A stretch of DNA of 64,000 bases from Maribacter sp. BPC-D8 (GCF_035207705.1 NZ_CP128187.1:1860001-1924000); one strand, 5' to 3'. Shown: positions 37,601 to 46,980, counted from the stretch's first letter. Numbers and translations: made by a program. The notes: generated by a model from the letters alone, not told the origin.

Positions 37601-40600
37601 TTGATTATCAAACACTCCTCCAAAAGTAATATAGTTAACATCTTTTCTGTTCGCCCAATCTACTTGCCACAAAAAAGCATCTTCTACACCTGGAGTACCT
37701 AAGTTCTCTCCTCTAGGAACTCCGTATTCATTAAAATCTGTACGTTCAAAATAATCATCTTTTGAAGGATCATAAAGAATTGCTTGCGGTGTACCTCTGC
37801 CATCGTTAGTTGAACCGCTAAGCACAGCATCTGGTAATAATGCGATATTTAAACCTGCATTTGGATTATTATCTACATCGCCACCATTTGCCAATATTGT
37901 TAATTCGTCGACATTTGTATTACCATCAGCATCAGTTACAGTCAACGTCACCATATAATTACCAGATGTTGCAAAGGTATAATTAGGATCAGCTACGTTT
38001 GATGTATTCCCGTTCCCGAAATCCCATGCATAGGTAACAACACCAACATTATCAGTTGAGGTACTACCTGAGAATTGCACATTTAATGGTGCTGGACCTA
38101 CCATAATATCTGCTAATGCTATTGCTATAGGAACTGAATTATCTCTTGTCACTATAATTTCTTGCGCAGAAATATCACTCAAACCATTTTCATCTGTGAC
38201 CGTAAGTGTTACATTATATGTTCCTTCTTCAATATACGTATGTATTGGATTAGGGTTTGTTGAACCATTTCCATCCCCAAAATCCCAAGTATAGGATACA
38301 ATCCCAACATTATCTGTACTTGCTGAAGAATCAAAAGTTACTTCTAAATCATTCGAAGCATAATCGAATTCGCTTTCAGGAGCTCCTGTATCAGGTAAAT
38401 ATTGAATTAATGTAGCCTTCGTTAATGTAGCGCTATCATCAATTATATTAGATACACCACCTCTACCTCTTAAATGTATGCTTACTAAATCATTAGTTCC
38501 ATTACTGTACACCTGAACTCTTAGCCCATCCATTTGTATCGGTGTCATTGTTGCACCACCCCATTCATATATACCAGCATCGATCCAACCACCAGCACCT
38601 TCTTCTAACATTGTCCAAACATCTCCAATTCTATAACTAATTCTCCATAAAGAATTTGGTTGTGGTTGATTTGGGTAAACACCACCAAAAGTAATATAGT
38701 TCACTTCTTTTCTATTCGCCCAATCTACCTGCCAATTAAAACCATTATCTGCATCTGGAGTACCTAAGTTCTCTCCATTAGCGACGCCATATTCATTAAA
38801 ATCAGTGACAACAAAGTAATTTTCCGCCAATGGGTCATATAGAATGGCTTGAGGAGTGCCTTTACCATCTACTGATGAACCACTAACCGATGCATCTGAC
38901 AATAAAGCTAAATTAATACCTGCATTAGCATTATTATCTACAGCACCTCCATTAGCAACAATATTAATTGTTGTTTCATTTTCGTTACCATCCGCATCTG
39001 TTACTGTTAATGTAGCGAGATAATTCCCAGGCACAGTATATTCGTATGAAGGATCTTCTTCTATAGAAGTTGCTCCATCACCAAAATCCCAAACATAACT
39101 AATTATTGCAATGTCATCCGTTGAATTACTTCCTGTAAATTGTACATCCAATGGCGCCGGACCAGTTGTCACGTTTGATGAAGCAATCGCCACAGGAATA
39201 GTTGGTATACCTTCAACGGTTATACTTTCCGTGAAAAAATCTGTTAAACCATCTGCATCAGTAAGTGTTAATGTAACATCATATGTACCATCTGCTGTGT
39301 AGTTATGTACTGGATTTGCTTCATCAGAAACTTCTCCATCTCCAAAATCCCAAGCATACGTTACAATACCATTATCATCTGTACTTTCTGAAGAATCAAA
39401 AGTAACTTCTAATTCATCAGCCATAAAATCAAATGAAGCAACAGGTGAACCATCATCTGTTAAATATTGAAATAGTGTTGCCTTAGTATTTTCTCCACTA
39501 TCATTAATAAGTAATGATGTACCTCCTCTAGCTCTTAAGTGAGCACTAACTAAATCATTTGTTCCATCACTAAATAGCTGCATACGAAATCCATCTACCT
39601 CAAATGGTGCCTGAGCCTTACCCCCCCATTCATAGATACCATCATCAATCCATCCACCAATACCTTCTTCTAAAACAGTCCATTCATTACCAACACGGTA
39701 GCTCAATCTCCAAGCCGTATTTGGTTGCGGTTGATTAGGAAATGCTCCACCAAAAGTAACATAATTAACTAGTTTCTTACTAAGCCAATCTACTCTCCAG
39801 GTTAGCGCTTCTTCTACAGGTAAAGTACCTGCATTATGGTAACGAAGATCCCCATATTCATTGAAATTAGTAGCTACAAAATAATCATCTTTAGAAGGGT
39901 CATATAATATATCTTGGGGTATTCCACGACCCTCACCACCATCTATCTGACCAGATATTATGGCATCATTGGCTAATGCTATATTTGTATTTTCATCAGC
40001 TACATTATTAACATCACCACCTGTTACTGTAATTTCAATAGTTTTTGTACCAGTTTGACCATCATTGTCTGTAACTACTAATGTAGCTGTATAAACACCT
40101 ATTTCTGTATAAGTATAACTGGGGTCTGCTTCTGTAGAGCTATTACCGTCACCAAAATCCCATTCAAATAAATCTACACTTTCATCATCTGAAGATTCAC
40201 TACCGGTGAAATTCACATTTAAAGGTACATTACCTAAAACAGGATCTGCACTTACAACTGGTGTGGGTGGAACAGATAATTGATTTATCCACTCTTCTAA
40301 TAAAGCAACACCAGCTTCATCAACTTGGTTCTTTGCTACCAATGGCATCTTAACACCAGAAGTTAAGGAATTCGCTCTATGAAAAATTTGCGATTTAGCC
40401 GCATCTTTAACAAATAGTATTTTTTGATCCTCTGCCATATCCTCTACAGGCTCAGCTATTGTAGCGCTTAATAAATTTGTTTCTATAAGACTATTAGCCA
40501 ATCTTAAATCAAAATCTGCACGTAAATTATTATCTGCTTGATGACAATATGCACAATTTAAATCTAAATAAGATCTTGCCTTATCATCTAAGCTGCCGTT

Positions 40601-42682
40601 TAAATCATTAATAGAGGTATGTGTTAAATAACCTTCAGCAATACCATCAGTAATATTTTCTTCAATAAAACCTAATTCACTAAGGGTTACTAATTGATTA
40701 CCTACTATACCACCTTGAACTGCGTAATCAAACTCACTATTTAAATATCTTGTTCTAGGTCCTAATGTACCTTTAGATATCTCATTATGACAACTAAGAC
40801 ATTCACTAGTAGAAGGATATTGCCATGTTATAGTCTCAGTACCTCCACCTGCTAATGTTACTTCTACATCTTTTAAATCACCACTACTCATATCAATTAA
40901 AGTAGCTTCATCTTGTGCCGTATTCCATTTATAAGATAAAAAAGTCCAGTTGCCATTACTATTTTTAATAGAAAACCTAGTTTCAACTTTTTCTAATACT
41001 GTACTATTATTTTCATCAATAGGATAATCAAAATGTTTTATTAAAACAGTACCTATAGGAAATTCCCATACACCATTTTCTGAAAAATCAATTTGTTCTG
41101 CAGCTGTATTTGGATTCCCATCGTTTGGTATTGCCATCCAACGCTTTTTTACTGCACCATCCGACCAAAAGGGATCAATTAATTCATATGGCAAATAACC
41201 ATCTGCAACTACCAAATTCTCAACATCTGTAAATGCCCCTGTTTCTGTCAAAGTTTGTGGCACTCCAATTACCACACCTGGTTCTACAAAACGCAATAAC
41301 TGAACATTATTACCTTGAGTTAAATAGTAAATATCACCATCAGAATCTTCACCAAAAGAAATTGGTCTTCTAGGTAAAGTACCTAAAGTTGTAACATCGC
41401 CTGTAGCAATATTTACCGAAAGAATTTTTTGTGTCAACCAATCTGCAGTAATATAATCACCATTAAATGCTGTAAATTCAGAACCTCTATAAACATAACC
41501 TCCAATTATTGAACCAGCATCATCTCTTGAAAATGCAGTCAATGGTAATTGGTGAGGCATATCATTCAATAAACCATCAACATCACAACCATTGAATGGT
41601 CCATCTGCTGGACCCTCGTAAACTGGCCAACCATAATTTGCTCCACTAGAAAGCACATTAATTTCATCATGTGTACTAAAGCCTACTTCACCTAAATAAA
41701 TTGATCCAGTCTGAGAATCTTTACTCATTCGGTGCGGGCTTCTATTTCCTATAGAATAATACTCTTCAAATATTTCACCCGTATTATCTATAAATGGGTT
41801 ATCATTAGGAATAAAATAATTTTGACCTGTAATTTCTTGTGCATCACCTACATCTTCAGGCATTGTTCTGATAGGAGCGTGACTTTTAGTAATATCCATA
41901 TCTACATCTATACGTAGAACACCACCATCAATATTCTCTGTCATATTCTGCGCACTAATTGCACGTCCTTGTTCACCAACTGCTACATAAAGAAATCCGT
42001 CGTCACCAAAAACCATAGCTCCACCACGGTGCGTAGTATTCAACATCCTTCTTCTAATCATTATATCTCTAGATCCCTCAACAAATGTTAAATTAGCAGG
42101 GTCTAACTCAAAACGTTCCAAATGAATGTAATTACCATGAAACTCTTCTAAATCGCAACCAAATGTACCATTACCTCCAGAACTTAATGTATCATCACCC
42201 GTTTCTGATTCTGTAGTATAAAAAATATATACATAATTATTACCACCTAAACCAAAATTGGGATGCAACTCAAGTCCTAAAAGACCTCCATCCCAAACTT
42301 CAATATTTGGAGTTACTGCATCGCCAACCTCATCAGAAAAATCTACTATTAAATTTTTTACATTAGCAGCTTGATTATCATCAATCCAAAAAATTTCTCC
42401 ATTCAATTGACCGACTATAATACGGTTTTGAGTTGGTACAGGGTTAAAAGTCAAAGGCCAGTCGAAAGTTAAATTTTCAAATGCCACTTCGTAAGGTTCC
42501 GTACTGACATTAAGGTCTGGAAAGTTATCATCTGAAAAAGCTACAAAAGGAGTAGCTTCAGATAAACCTGGTCCAAAAAACATAGGGCTAAAACTCATAA
42601 AAGTAGCTACAGCACCTATAACACCAGTTGCGAGTACAATTTTCTTTAAGTTACGAAAAGAAGAAGTAATTTTTTTAATCAT
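34670..42682 (-). CDS. Giant secreted PQQ-type sugar dehydrogenase / dihaem cytochrome / PKD protein with T9SS signal
   Basis: The most likely start is ATG 42682 (MIKKITSSFRNLKKI...), giving about 2670 residues; an upstream ATG at 42733 adds 17 residues without a good signal sequence. The order below counts from 42733. A signal segment is followed by a glucose/sorbosone-dehydrogenase-type beta-propeller (about 80-480; LLGLELHPNFG, GDDGFLYVAVGEQGR). Next is an SO2930-type dihaem cytochrome region (about 490-815) with CLSCH near 644 and CAYCH near 726. Twelve PKD domains follow (WDFGDG motifs), interleaved with four copies of an unrecognised module of about 185 residues. A type IX sorting domain closes the protein (about 2600-2687; LSPNPSIDYVEI). 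It should be an outer-surface redox enzyme acting on sugars or polysaccharide, passing electrons to its haems. Confidence 0.88.
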   Translation of the reverse strand: MIKKITSSFRNLKKIVLATGVIGAVATFMSFSPMFFGPGLSEATPFVAFSDDNFPDLNVSTEPYEVAFENLTFDWPLTFNPVPTQNRIIVGQLNGEIFWIDDNQAANVKNLIVDFSDEVGDAVTPNIEVWDGGLLGLELHPNFGLGGNNYVYIFYTTESETGDDTLSSGGNGTFGCDLEEFHGNYIHLERFELDPANLTFVEGSRDIMIRRRMLNTTHRGGAMVFGDDGFLYVAVGEQGRAISAQNMTENIDGGVLRIDVDMDITKSHAPIRTMPEDVGDAQEITGQNYFIPNDNPFIDNTGEIFEEYYSIGNRSPHRMSKDSQTGSIYLGEVGFSTHDEINVLSSGANYGWPVYEGPADGPFNGCDVDGLLNDMPHQLPLTAFSRDDAGSIIGGYVYRGSEFTAFNGDYITADWLTQKILSVNIATGDVTTLGTLPRRPISFGEDSDGDIYYLTQGNNVQLLRFVEPGVVIGVPQTLTETGAFTDVENLVVADGYLPYELIDPFWSDGAVKKRWMAIPNDGNPNTAAEQIDFSENGVWEFPIGTVLIKHFDYPIDENNSTVLEKVETRFSIKNSNGNWTFLSYKWNTAQDEATLIDMSSGDLKDVEVTLAGGGTETITWQYPSTSECLSCHNEISKGTLGPRTRYLNSEFDYAVQGGIVGNQLVTLSELGFIEENITDGIAEGYLTHTSINDLNGSLDDKARSYLDLNCAYCHQADNNLRADFDLRLANSLIETNLLSATIAEPVEDMAEDQKILFVKDAAKSQIFHRANSLTSGVKMPLVAKNQVDEAGVALLEEWINQLSVPPTPVVSADPVLGNVPLNVNFTGSESSDDESVDLFEWDFGDGNSSTEADPSYTYTEIGVYTATLVVTDNDGQTGTKTIEITVTGGDVNNVADENTNIALANDAIISGQIDGGEGRGIPQDILYDPSKDDYFVATNFNEYGDLRYHNAGTLPVEEALTWRVDWLSKKLVNYVTFGGAFPNQPQPNTAWRLSYRVGNEWTVLEEGIGGWIDDGIYEWGGKAQAPFEVDGFRMQLFSDGTNDLVSAHLRARGGTSLLINDSGENTKATLFQYLTDDGSPVASFDFMADELEVTFDSSESTDDNGIVTYAWDFGDGEVSDEANPVHNYTADGTYDVTLTLTDADGLTDFFTESITVEGIPTIPVAIASSNVTTGPAPLDVQFTGSNSTDDIAIISYVWDFGDGATSIEEDPSYEYTVPGNYLATLTVTDADGNENETTINIVANGGAVDNNANAGINLALLSDASVSGSSVDGKGTPQAILYDPLAENYFVVTDFNEYGVANGENLGTPDADNGFNWQVDWANRKEVNYITFGGVYPNQPQPNSLWRISYRIGDVWTMLEEGAGGWIDAGIYEWGGATMTPIQMDGLRVQVYSNGTNDLVSIHLRGRGGVSNIIDDSATLTKATLIQYLPDTGAPESEFDYASNDLEVTFDSSASTDNVGIVSYTWDFGDGNGSTNPNPIHTYIEEGTYNVTLTVTDENGLSDISAQEIIVTRDNSVPIAIALADIMVGPAPLNVQFSGSTSTDNVGVVTYAWDFGNGNTSNVADPNYTFATSGNYMVTLTVTDADGNTNVDELTILANGGDVDNNPNAGLNIALLPDAVLSGSTNDGRGTPQAILYDPSKDDYFERTDFNEYGVPRGENLGTPGVEDAFLWQVDWANRKDVNYITFGGVFDNQPQPNSLWRISYLVGSEWIILEEGTGGWIDSGIFEWGGSEETPISIDGLRVQIYSDGINDLISIHLRGRGGRSNIINDSASETKATLIQYLPPVGAPESVFEFTVDNLQLDFDSSLSTDDVGIILYEWDFGDGNVSTDANPSNIYPTSGSFTVTLTVTDAEGYSDTSSQVINLGAPANEAPVAEIETSLVTGAAPLTEEFVGSNSTDDVAVVSYEWDFGDGNTSTEIDPTYIYTVAGNYTATLTVTDEQGLTDQVSVSIIVTSDVADNSPNAGVNIALLPDATISSSVENPRGTVQSILYDPSRGDYFVRTNYNEFGEAFGVNLGTPDVDDAFQWQVDWASRKIVNYITFGGVYENQPQPNSLWRISYRVGNDWVILDEGVGGWIDAGIYEWGSSEQAPIQIDGLRVQVYSDGINDVVSVHLRGRGGISNSIDDSATETKATLIQYLPDAGAPESSFDYVINELQVDFDSSASIDDNGIVSYAWDFGDGNSSNEANPVHIYSESGTYDVTLTVTDADGKLDTSAATITVLGNGIPVAVASADVLEGEASLTVSFDGSGSTDDNAVVTYAWDFDDDDISNEINPVHVFDEVGEYTVTLTVSDAEGQTHSTTLTITVNEENEAPIAIASADVIFGEAPQTILFVGSTSTDDVGVVSYAWDFVDGGTSTEADPEYTFSTNGVFEVTLTVTDADGLMDITSLTITVEENIEENEAPVAIATADIIAGEVPLTVSFIGSESTDDVGVISYAWDFVDGGSSTEADTEYTFNTAGEYEVSLIVTDTEGLSDTTTLTITVGESIVENEAPIAIASSDIDSGEAPLTVLFVGSASVDDTEVISYAWDFGDGGTSSEVDPEYIFNTAGVYEVTLTVEDAEGLTDSVTITITVEDNAPLDVELDMVLSPNPSIDYVEITLNGIVSEDDIIGFTLHDSAGRLIRQYLPDEISTNGTYIIDLAILTTDVYVVTVVLNNGELVSKRMILRK
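36245..40010 (-). repeat. Four 1.07-kb repeats (unknown module plus two PKD domains) in the giant gene
   Basis: Four modules of about 560 bases recur at about 36245-36830, 37315-37890, 38380-38950 and 39450-40010, a period near 1065 bases; each pair is separated by two PKD domains. Shared protein motifs are GTPQAILYDP, FNEYG, NLGTP, VDWANRK, VNYITFGGVYPNQPQP, GGWIDAGIYEWGG and VSIHLRGRGG. The copy nearest the N-terminus (39450-40010) is the most divergent, so duplication probably spread from an older unit. The fold may be a jelly-roll carbohydrate-binding module; that is a guess. Confidence 0.85.
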
Positions 42683-42733
42683 AATTCTAAATAATATAGA
42701 GATGGGTATAATTATCTTACAAAAAAAACACAT

Positions 42734-43051
42734 AACGCATTAAGAACAGATTAATATCGTTCAAAACCATATAAAAACGTTTAATTTCAATGAATACTAA
42801 TAGTAATAAAGCACTTGATTATTAAGAAAATTCTGAAATTAACCATTATTTTTTTTGATGGATATTATGTCCTCAACAACCATTATTGCAAAATCCAAAA
42901 TCAAAGAGATTAATTAATACCAATACAAATTTTTACTATGAAATACCTATTTTTACCAACGTTTAATTTCTATTTATTTAATAACCTAAACAAAAGGGTT
43001 CACTTTATTATGTATAGATATTAAATTACAAAAGTAAATACGCGAATATAA
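42734..43051. other. Divergent intergenic region, giant gene / small lipoprotein
   Basis: About 318 AT-rich bases hold the promoters of two divergent genes for secreted proteins. I see no exact TAnnTTTG box, no strong hairpin and no supported ORF. Confidence 0.4.
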
Positions 43052-43744
43052 ATGGAAATCAGAAAATGCTTATTACTATTATTTTTGATAATTAACGCTT
43101 ATTCGTGTGGTATAGATTCTGATGTTCTGGAAATCAACAATAGTATTAAATCGATAAAACTAATATTTCCCAAAAACACGTCTGAAGTTTCAGATGGAAT
43201 GATTATTTCTGATACGGAAAGTGAATTAGTTTTCGAATGGCATAACGAAGGTATCGGTAATGAAAATTTATACTTTTTAGAACTAAAAAACCTTAGCAAT
43301 TATGAAACCACAATTTATGAAAGCGCCACGACTAACGCTTCAATAATACTTCAACGTGATGTAGCATATTCGTGGATCGTAAAAGATTCTATAAATAACA
43401 TAAGTGCAACATGGACTTTTATAAATCTAGGTCCATGGGATACATCTGAACCACCTTTAGCCGCTACAGCTATCTCCCCTGTTTCAGGAGCTTCAATATC
43501 ACAAACAAGTACAAGCGTAAATTTAATTTGGAAATCAGAAGACCCAGATGACGATATTGTTTCTTATGACTTATTTTTTGGTGAAGCAAAAGACCCTCAG
43601 CTTTATGGAACCGATGTCACCGACACTAGATTTAGCGAGATACCCGTGGAAGCGGGTAAAACTTATTACTGGAAGATTATAACAAAAGACAGTGTTGGAA
43701 ACGAATCAACCTCGTCAGTTTTTAATTTCACAGTTGGATCATAA
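43052..43744 (+). CDS. Lipoprotein with fibronectin-III-like domains
   Basis: The 230-residue protein has a signal peptide ending in NAYSC, a lipobox at about residue 19, followed by an acidic GIDSDVLE that may direct it to the cell surface. Two beta-sandwich domains follow; the second (about 140-230) has ISPVSGASISQTSTSVNLIWKSEDPDDD and AGKTYYWKIITKDSVGN, typical of FN3-like repeats in Bacteroidota surface proteins. The function is unknown. It is divergent from the giant oxidoreductase gene, which also has beta-sandwich repeats, and 132 bases before the formyltransferase gene. Confidence 0.75.
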   Translation: MEIRKCLLLLFLIINAYSCGIDSDVLEINNSIKSIKLIFPKNTSEVSDGMIISDTESELVFEWHNEGIGNENLYFLELKNLSNYETTIYESATTNASIILQRDVAYSWIVKDSINNISATWTFINLGPWDTSEPPLAATAISPVSGASISQTSTSVNLIWKSEDPDDDIVSYDLFFGEAKDPQLYGTDVTDTRFSEIPVEAGKTYYWKIITKDSVGNESTSSVFNFTVGS

Positions 43745-43876
43745 GATTAAATTTCACTATAAATTTATACTTAAAACATTCACAAAACGAGAACATTATT
43801 TTCCAATTAAACATACTTTTATTGTAAAATAAATAGCATCAGATATATGTCTTTAATTTTTAAATAAATCGCTATA

Positions 43877-44473
43877 ATGGAAAATAAAAGAAATAAAAAA
43901 TGGGCTATATTATGTAGTGGTATAGGTAATAATATAATTGATATTATTAATATTTTACATCACCAAAATACAGTTCAAAATAATTTTGAAATTTCATTAA
44001 TCATATACGATAATAATGAATTCGCGGCTTTAGAAGCTGCAAAAAAACATGGTATTGAAACTTTAGAAATCTCAAAATATTCCTTTCAAAATTCCAAAGA
44101 GCATCAAAGAGTTATTTGTAATGAAGTTCTAAAAAGAGAAATAGATTTTATTTTTCTTTTGAATTATAAATATTTAATCCAAAAAGAAATGCTTGATACC
44201 TTTCCGAATAAAATTATAAATATCCATCCATCACTTTTTCCAAGTTTTTTAGCCACAAAAACTGCTATTCAAGATGCATTAGCATATGGCGTAAAAATAA
44301 CAGGTATAACCACCCACATTATAGACGACGAATATGACAAGGGTCTTATCTTATACCAAACACCAATCAAAATAAAAGTTTCAGATACTTTCGAATCTTT
44401 ATACCCTAAATTTAGAAAAAAAGGTAAAAAAATAATTATTAAAACTATGCAGAAAGTTTCTAATTTTCTTTGA
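43877..44473 (+). CDS. PurN-like formyltransferase, possibly for an amino sugar
   Basis: The 198-residue protein resembles glycinamide-ribonucleotide formyltransferase. It has an N-terminal WAILCSGIGNNIIDII, the catalytic NIHPSLFPSF (Asn and His present) and GITTHIIDDEYDKG (Asp present). It is shorter and more divergent than a typical PurN. Its pairing with a FemAB-like gene 28 bases downstream, within reach of the polysaccharide locus, suggests that it N-formylates an amino sugar using formyl-tetrahydrofolate, as WbkC and VioF-type enzymes do. A true purN may exist elsewhere in the genome, so the purine role cannot be excluded from this window alone. Confidence 0.75.
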   Translation: MENKRNKKWAILCSGIGNNIIDIINILHHQNTVQNNFEISLIIYDNNEFAALEAAKKHGIETLEISKYSFQNSKEHQRVICNEVLKREIDFIFLLNYKYLIQKEMLDTFPNKIINIHPSLFPSFLATKTAIQDALAYGVKITGITTHIIDDEYDKGLILYQTPIKIKVSDTFESLYPKFRKKGKKIIIKTMQKVSNFL

Positions 44474-44501
44474 TAATAACAACCCCACTATAAAAATAAA
44501 T

Positions 44502-45599
44502 ATGACAGCTAATACTTTCGAAATTGTAGATTTATCGTCCCAAAAAGATTTAACATCTTATCTAGATATTTGCTCCAAAATAAAAGATGATAATCCATTC
44601 ATTAAATTCGATTTAACTATTTCAAATGATTTTTCTACCAATAAAATTAAATACTTTTTATTAAGTGTGAATAACGAACCAATAATAATCATGCCAATTA
44701 TTATTCGAAACATTAGTATCAATAAATTACCAACGAAACATAAAGATGTTATTAGCCCGTATGGATATAGCGGTCCTTTAATCTCAGAAAAAGCAACCGA
44801 ACTCGAAATAACTATATTTTGGAAAGAAGTTGATTTATGGTATAATAATAATAATATAATTTCCGAATTTATTCGCTTTAGTTTAGATAACAATACTCAC
44901 GGGTACAACGGAGTTTTAAAACCTACATTAGATAATGTTTGTGGTGATATTGTTGAAGAAAACTTACAATGGACCAGATTTGATAAAAAAGTACGTAACA
45001 ACTACAGGAAGGCTGAAGTAAATCAATTAAAATTCGAACTATTTACCAATAAAATTGAACCTAAAATCGTTAATCAATTTTATGATATTTATAAAAACAC
45101 TATGATAAGACGCAGTGCGGATATTCAATTATATTTCTCACTAGATTACTTTGAAAATTATACTAAATCTAATCCAAACCACTGCGCAATCGCAATGGTG
45201 TATAAAAATGAAGTTCCAATTTCCACTGAATTTTTATTACTTTCCAATAATAAAATTTACTCTTATTTAGGTGGAACAAATTCTGAATATTTTAATTGTA
45301 GACCAAATGATTTTTTGAAAGTAAATATTATAAACTGGGCTAGGATTAAAAATTTTAAGCAATATATACTAGGTGGCGGTAGAATTAATAATGACAACTT
45401 ATATACTTATAAAAAATCCTTTTTTCCAAAGGAAAAAGACATCATATTTTTTACAGGAAGAAAAATACTAAATCAAAATACTTATGATGATCTTAGTATT
45501 GAATCTCAAAACACCTTCGGAATTAATAATATCATTAACTCTGATATCACTGAATTCTTTCCTGCTTATCGAAATCCAAATAATTCAATCACAATTTAA
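44502..45599 (+). CDS. FemAB/BioF2-type acyl- or aminoacyltransferase, second copy
   Basis: The 365-residue protein is a paralogue of the one at 18285-19352. It shares YGYSGPLIS, the basic stretch FDKKVRNNYRKAEV, MIRRSADIQLYFSLDYFENY, and the YILGGGRINNDNLYTYKKSF turn near the C-terminus. There is no signal peptide. It probably transfers an acyl or aminoacyl group to an amino sugar or a lipid-linked precursor. It follows the formyltransferase by 28 bases, so the two probably form an operon. A two-way terminator follows. Confidence 0.8.
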   Translation: MTANTFEIVDLSSQKDLTSYLDICSKIKDDNPFIKFDLTISNDFSTNKIKYFLLSVNNEPIIIMPIIIRNISINKLPTKHKDVISPYGYSGPLISEKATELEITIFWKEVDLWYNNNNIISEFIRFSLDNNTHGYNGVLKPTLDNVCGDIVEENLQWTRFDKKVRNNYRKAEVNQLKFELFTNKIEPKIVNQFYDIYKNTMIRRSADIQLYFSLDYFENYTKSNPNHCAIAMVYKNEVPISTEFLLLSNNKIYSYLGGTNSEYFNCRPNDFLKVNIINWARIKNFKQYILGGGRINNDNLYTYKKSFFPKEKDIIFFTGRKILNQNTYDDLSIESQNTFGINNIINSDITEFFPAYRNPNNSITI

Positions 45600-45607
45600 T
45601 TATATTC

Positions 45608-45648
45608 TATTATATCCATAGATTAAAACTTAATTTATGGATATAATA
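45608..45648. terminator. Two-way terminator between FemAB-like and OmpA-like genes
   Basis: TATTATATCCATA and TATGGATATAATA form a perfect 13-bp stem around a 15-base loop. It lies between two converging genes, whose stops are at 45599 and 45679, and can serve both. Confidence 0.75.
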
Positions 45649-45678
45649 TTTATACAAAACAATCAACGTTATTCTTTA

Positions 45679-46860
45679 CTAGAATTCTAGTATCACAAAC
45701 TCAGAACGTCTGTTAACTGCGTGTTTTTCTTCAGGACAATAGGTATTGTCATCACACTCATTCAATAACATGGTTTCACCATAAGCTTCTGTTGTTAACT
45801 TATCAGCAGATACGCCTTTAGACAATAAGTAGTCTTTAGTTTTATCGACCCTACGCTGCGATAACCAATCATTATACTTCGAGGTTCCTCGAGAATCTGT
45901 GTGAGAAGTAATCTTTAAAGTTAATGATGGTATTTCTTCTAAAACCTGAACTAAAGAGTCTAACACTTTTTTAGATGAAGAATTAACAACCGAAGAATTT
46001 AAACCAAAATATACATTACCTAAATTCTCAATTTTAGATTTAATTTCTGCTTTACGCTTATTAATCGCATCTACTTTTGCTTTTTCAGCTGCAGCCAATG
46101 CATCTTCCTCTTGTTGTTTTTTAAGTCTTTCTGCCAATAACAATTCGTCTTTTAAACGATTAACTTCATTGATTGAATCTCTTTGACGTTGTTTTTCTTT
46201 CTCGATGGCAGCTAAAAGTTCTAATTTCTCTTCACCGAGTTCAGAAAGTCCTTTTTCAATACCAAATTGATAAACCACGCCCGCTGCATGCTGTATATGA
46301 TTTGTAGCGCCTCCATTTTGACTCATAGCCCATTTGCCCGTAGAGCTAAAGTCTAATCCCCATCTATCAGAAAACCATGTTCTAAAACCGACAACTGCAT
46401 TATAGGTTCCTCTACCTTTATTATTTGCATCTGTATAACCCGCACCAATACCTACATATGGATCGAACCAGCCAGTTTCTCCTATTATTTTATTAATGTC
46501 ATAAGTAACCCTACTATCAATTCCAAAATAACTGATATTATCAGTAATAACCACAGCATCAATAATATTACCTTCTTTATATTGATTATAAGTTCCAACA
46601 GCTTCTAGACCAAGTCCACTTTTAAAATATCTACCGATACTTACTCGAGAAGGAAAAGGGACAATATTCCATTCTTGACCTACATTAAAAATACCGTCAA
46701 AAACATTACCCGAATCATCTACAGCATTCAAACCGACACCGAAAATCCAAGAGCTTTGTACAATACTATCCTTTGCCGTAATTTGAAGTTCATCTTGAGC
46801 AAAAGTGACGGATGATACCATAAGAAGTAATAAAAAACTAAAAATAGGAGTAGTTTTCAT
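45679..46860 (-). CDS. OmpA-family outer membrane protein
   Basis: From ATG 46860 the protein has about 393 residues with a clear signal peptide (MKTTPIFSFLLLLMVSSVTFA); a longer frame from 46917 adds 19 residues ahead of it and is unlikely. An N-terminal beta-barrel-like domain (about 30-210) is followed by a charged coiled-coil linker (about 210-285) and a C-terminal OmpA domain with LKITSHTDSRGTSKYNDWLS and RRVDKTKDYL, whose Asp and Arg bind peptidoglycan. It anchors the outer membrane to the cell wall. It is a single gene after the polysaccharide region. Confidence 0.9.
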   Translation of the reverse strand: MKTTPIFSFLLLLMVSSVTFAQDELQITAKDSIVQSSWIFGVGLNAVDDSGNVFDGIFNVGQEWNIVPFPSRVSIGRYFKSGLGLEAVGTYNQYKEGNIIDAVVITDNISYFGIDSRVTYDINKIIGETGWFDPYVGIGAGYTDANNKGRGTYNAVVGFRTWFSDRWGLDFSSTGKWAMSQNGGATNHIQHAAGVVYQFGIEKGLSELGEEKLELLAAIEKEKQRQRDSINEVNRLKDELLLAERLKKQQEEDALAAAEKAKVDAINKRKAEIKSKIENLGNVYFGLNSSVVNSSSKKVLDSLVQVLEEIPSLTLKITSHTDSRGTSKYNDWLSQRRVDKTKDYLLSKGVSADKLTTEAYGETMLLNECDDNTYCPEEKHAVNRRSEFVILEF

Positions 46861-46980
46861 AATTATAAATTTGGGGTTATAAAATGTAAAATTAGTTGTA
46901 GGTGAGGTACTTAACAAATAATTACTTTATACAGCAATTAAAATCGTTTGATAGTTGAATGTAGAATAATTATCGACTAA

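Noticed and set aside
34908..39302. Plus-strand open frames opposite the PKD repeats
   Set aside because: They recur at equivalent places in each PKD copy and encode low-complexity Ser/Val/Thr-rich sequences, which is what the antisense of repeated WDFGDG-type coding yields; none has a promoter or ribosome site.
42683..42733. Upstream start of the giant gene at 42733
   Set aside because: It would place 17 residues (MCFFCKIIIPISILFRI) ahead of the basic MIKKITSSFRNLKK signal start; ATG 42682 gives the more normal signal peptide.
43877..44473. Housekeeping purN
   Set aside because: Not fully excluded, but the short divergent sequence and pairing with a FemAB-like gene near a polysaccharide locus favour a sugar formyltransferase; no purine genes are nearby.
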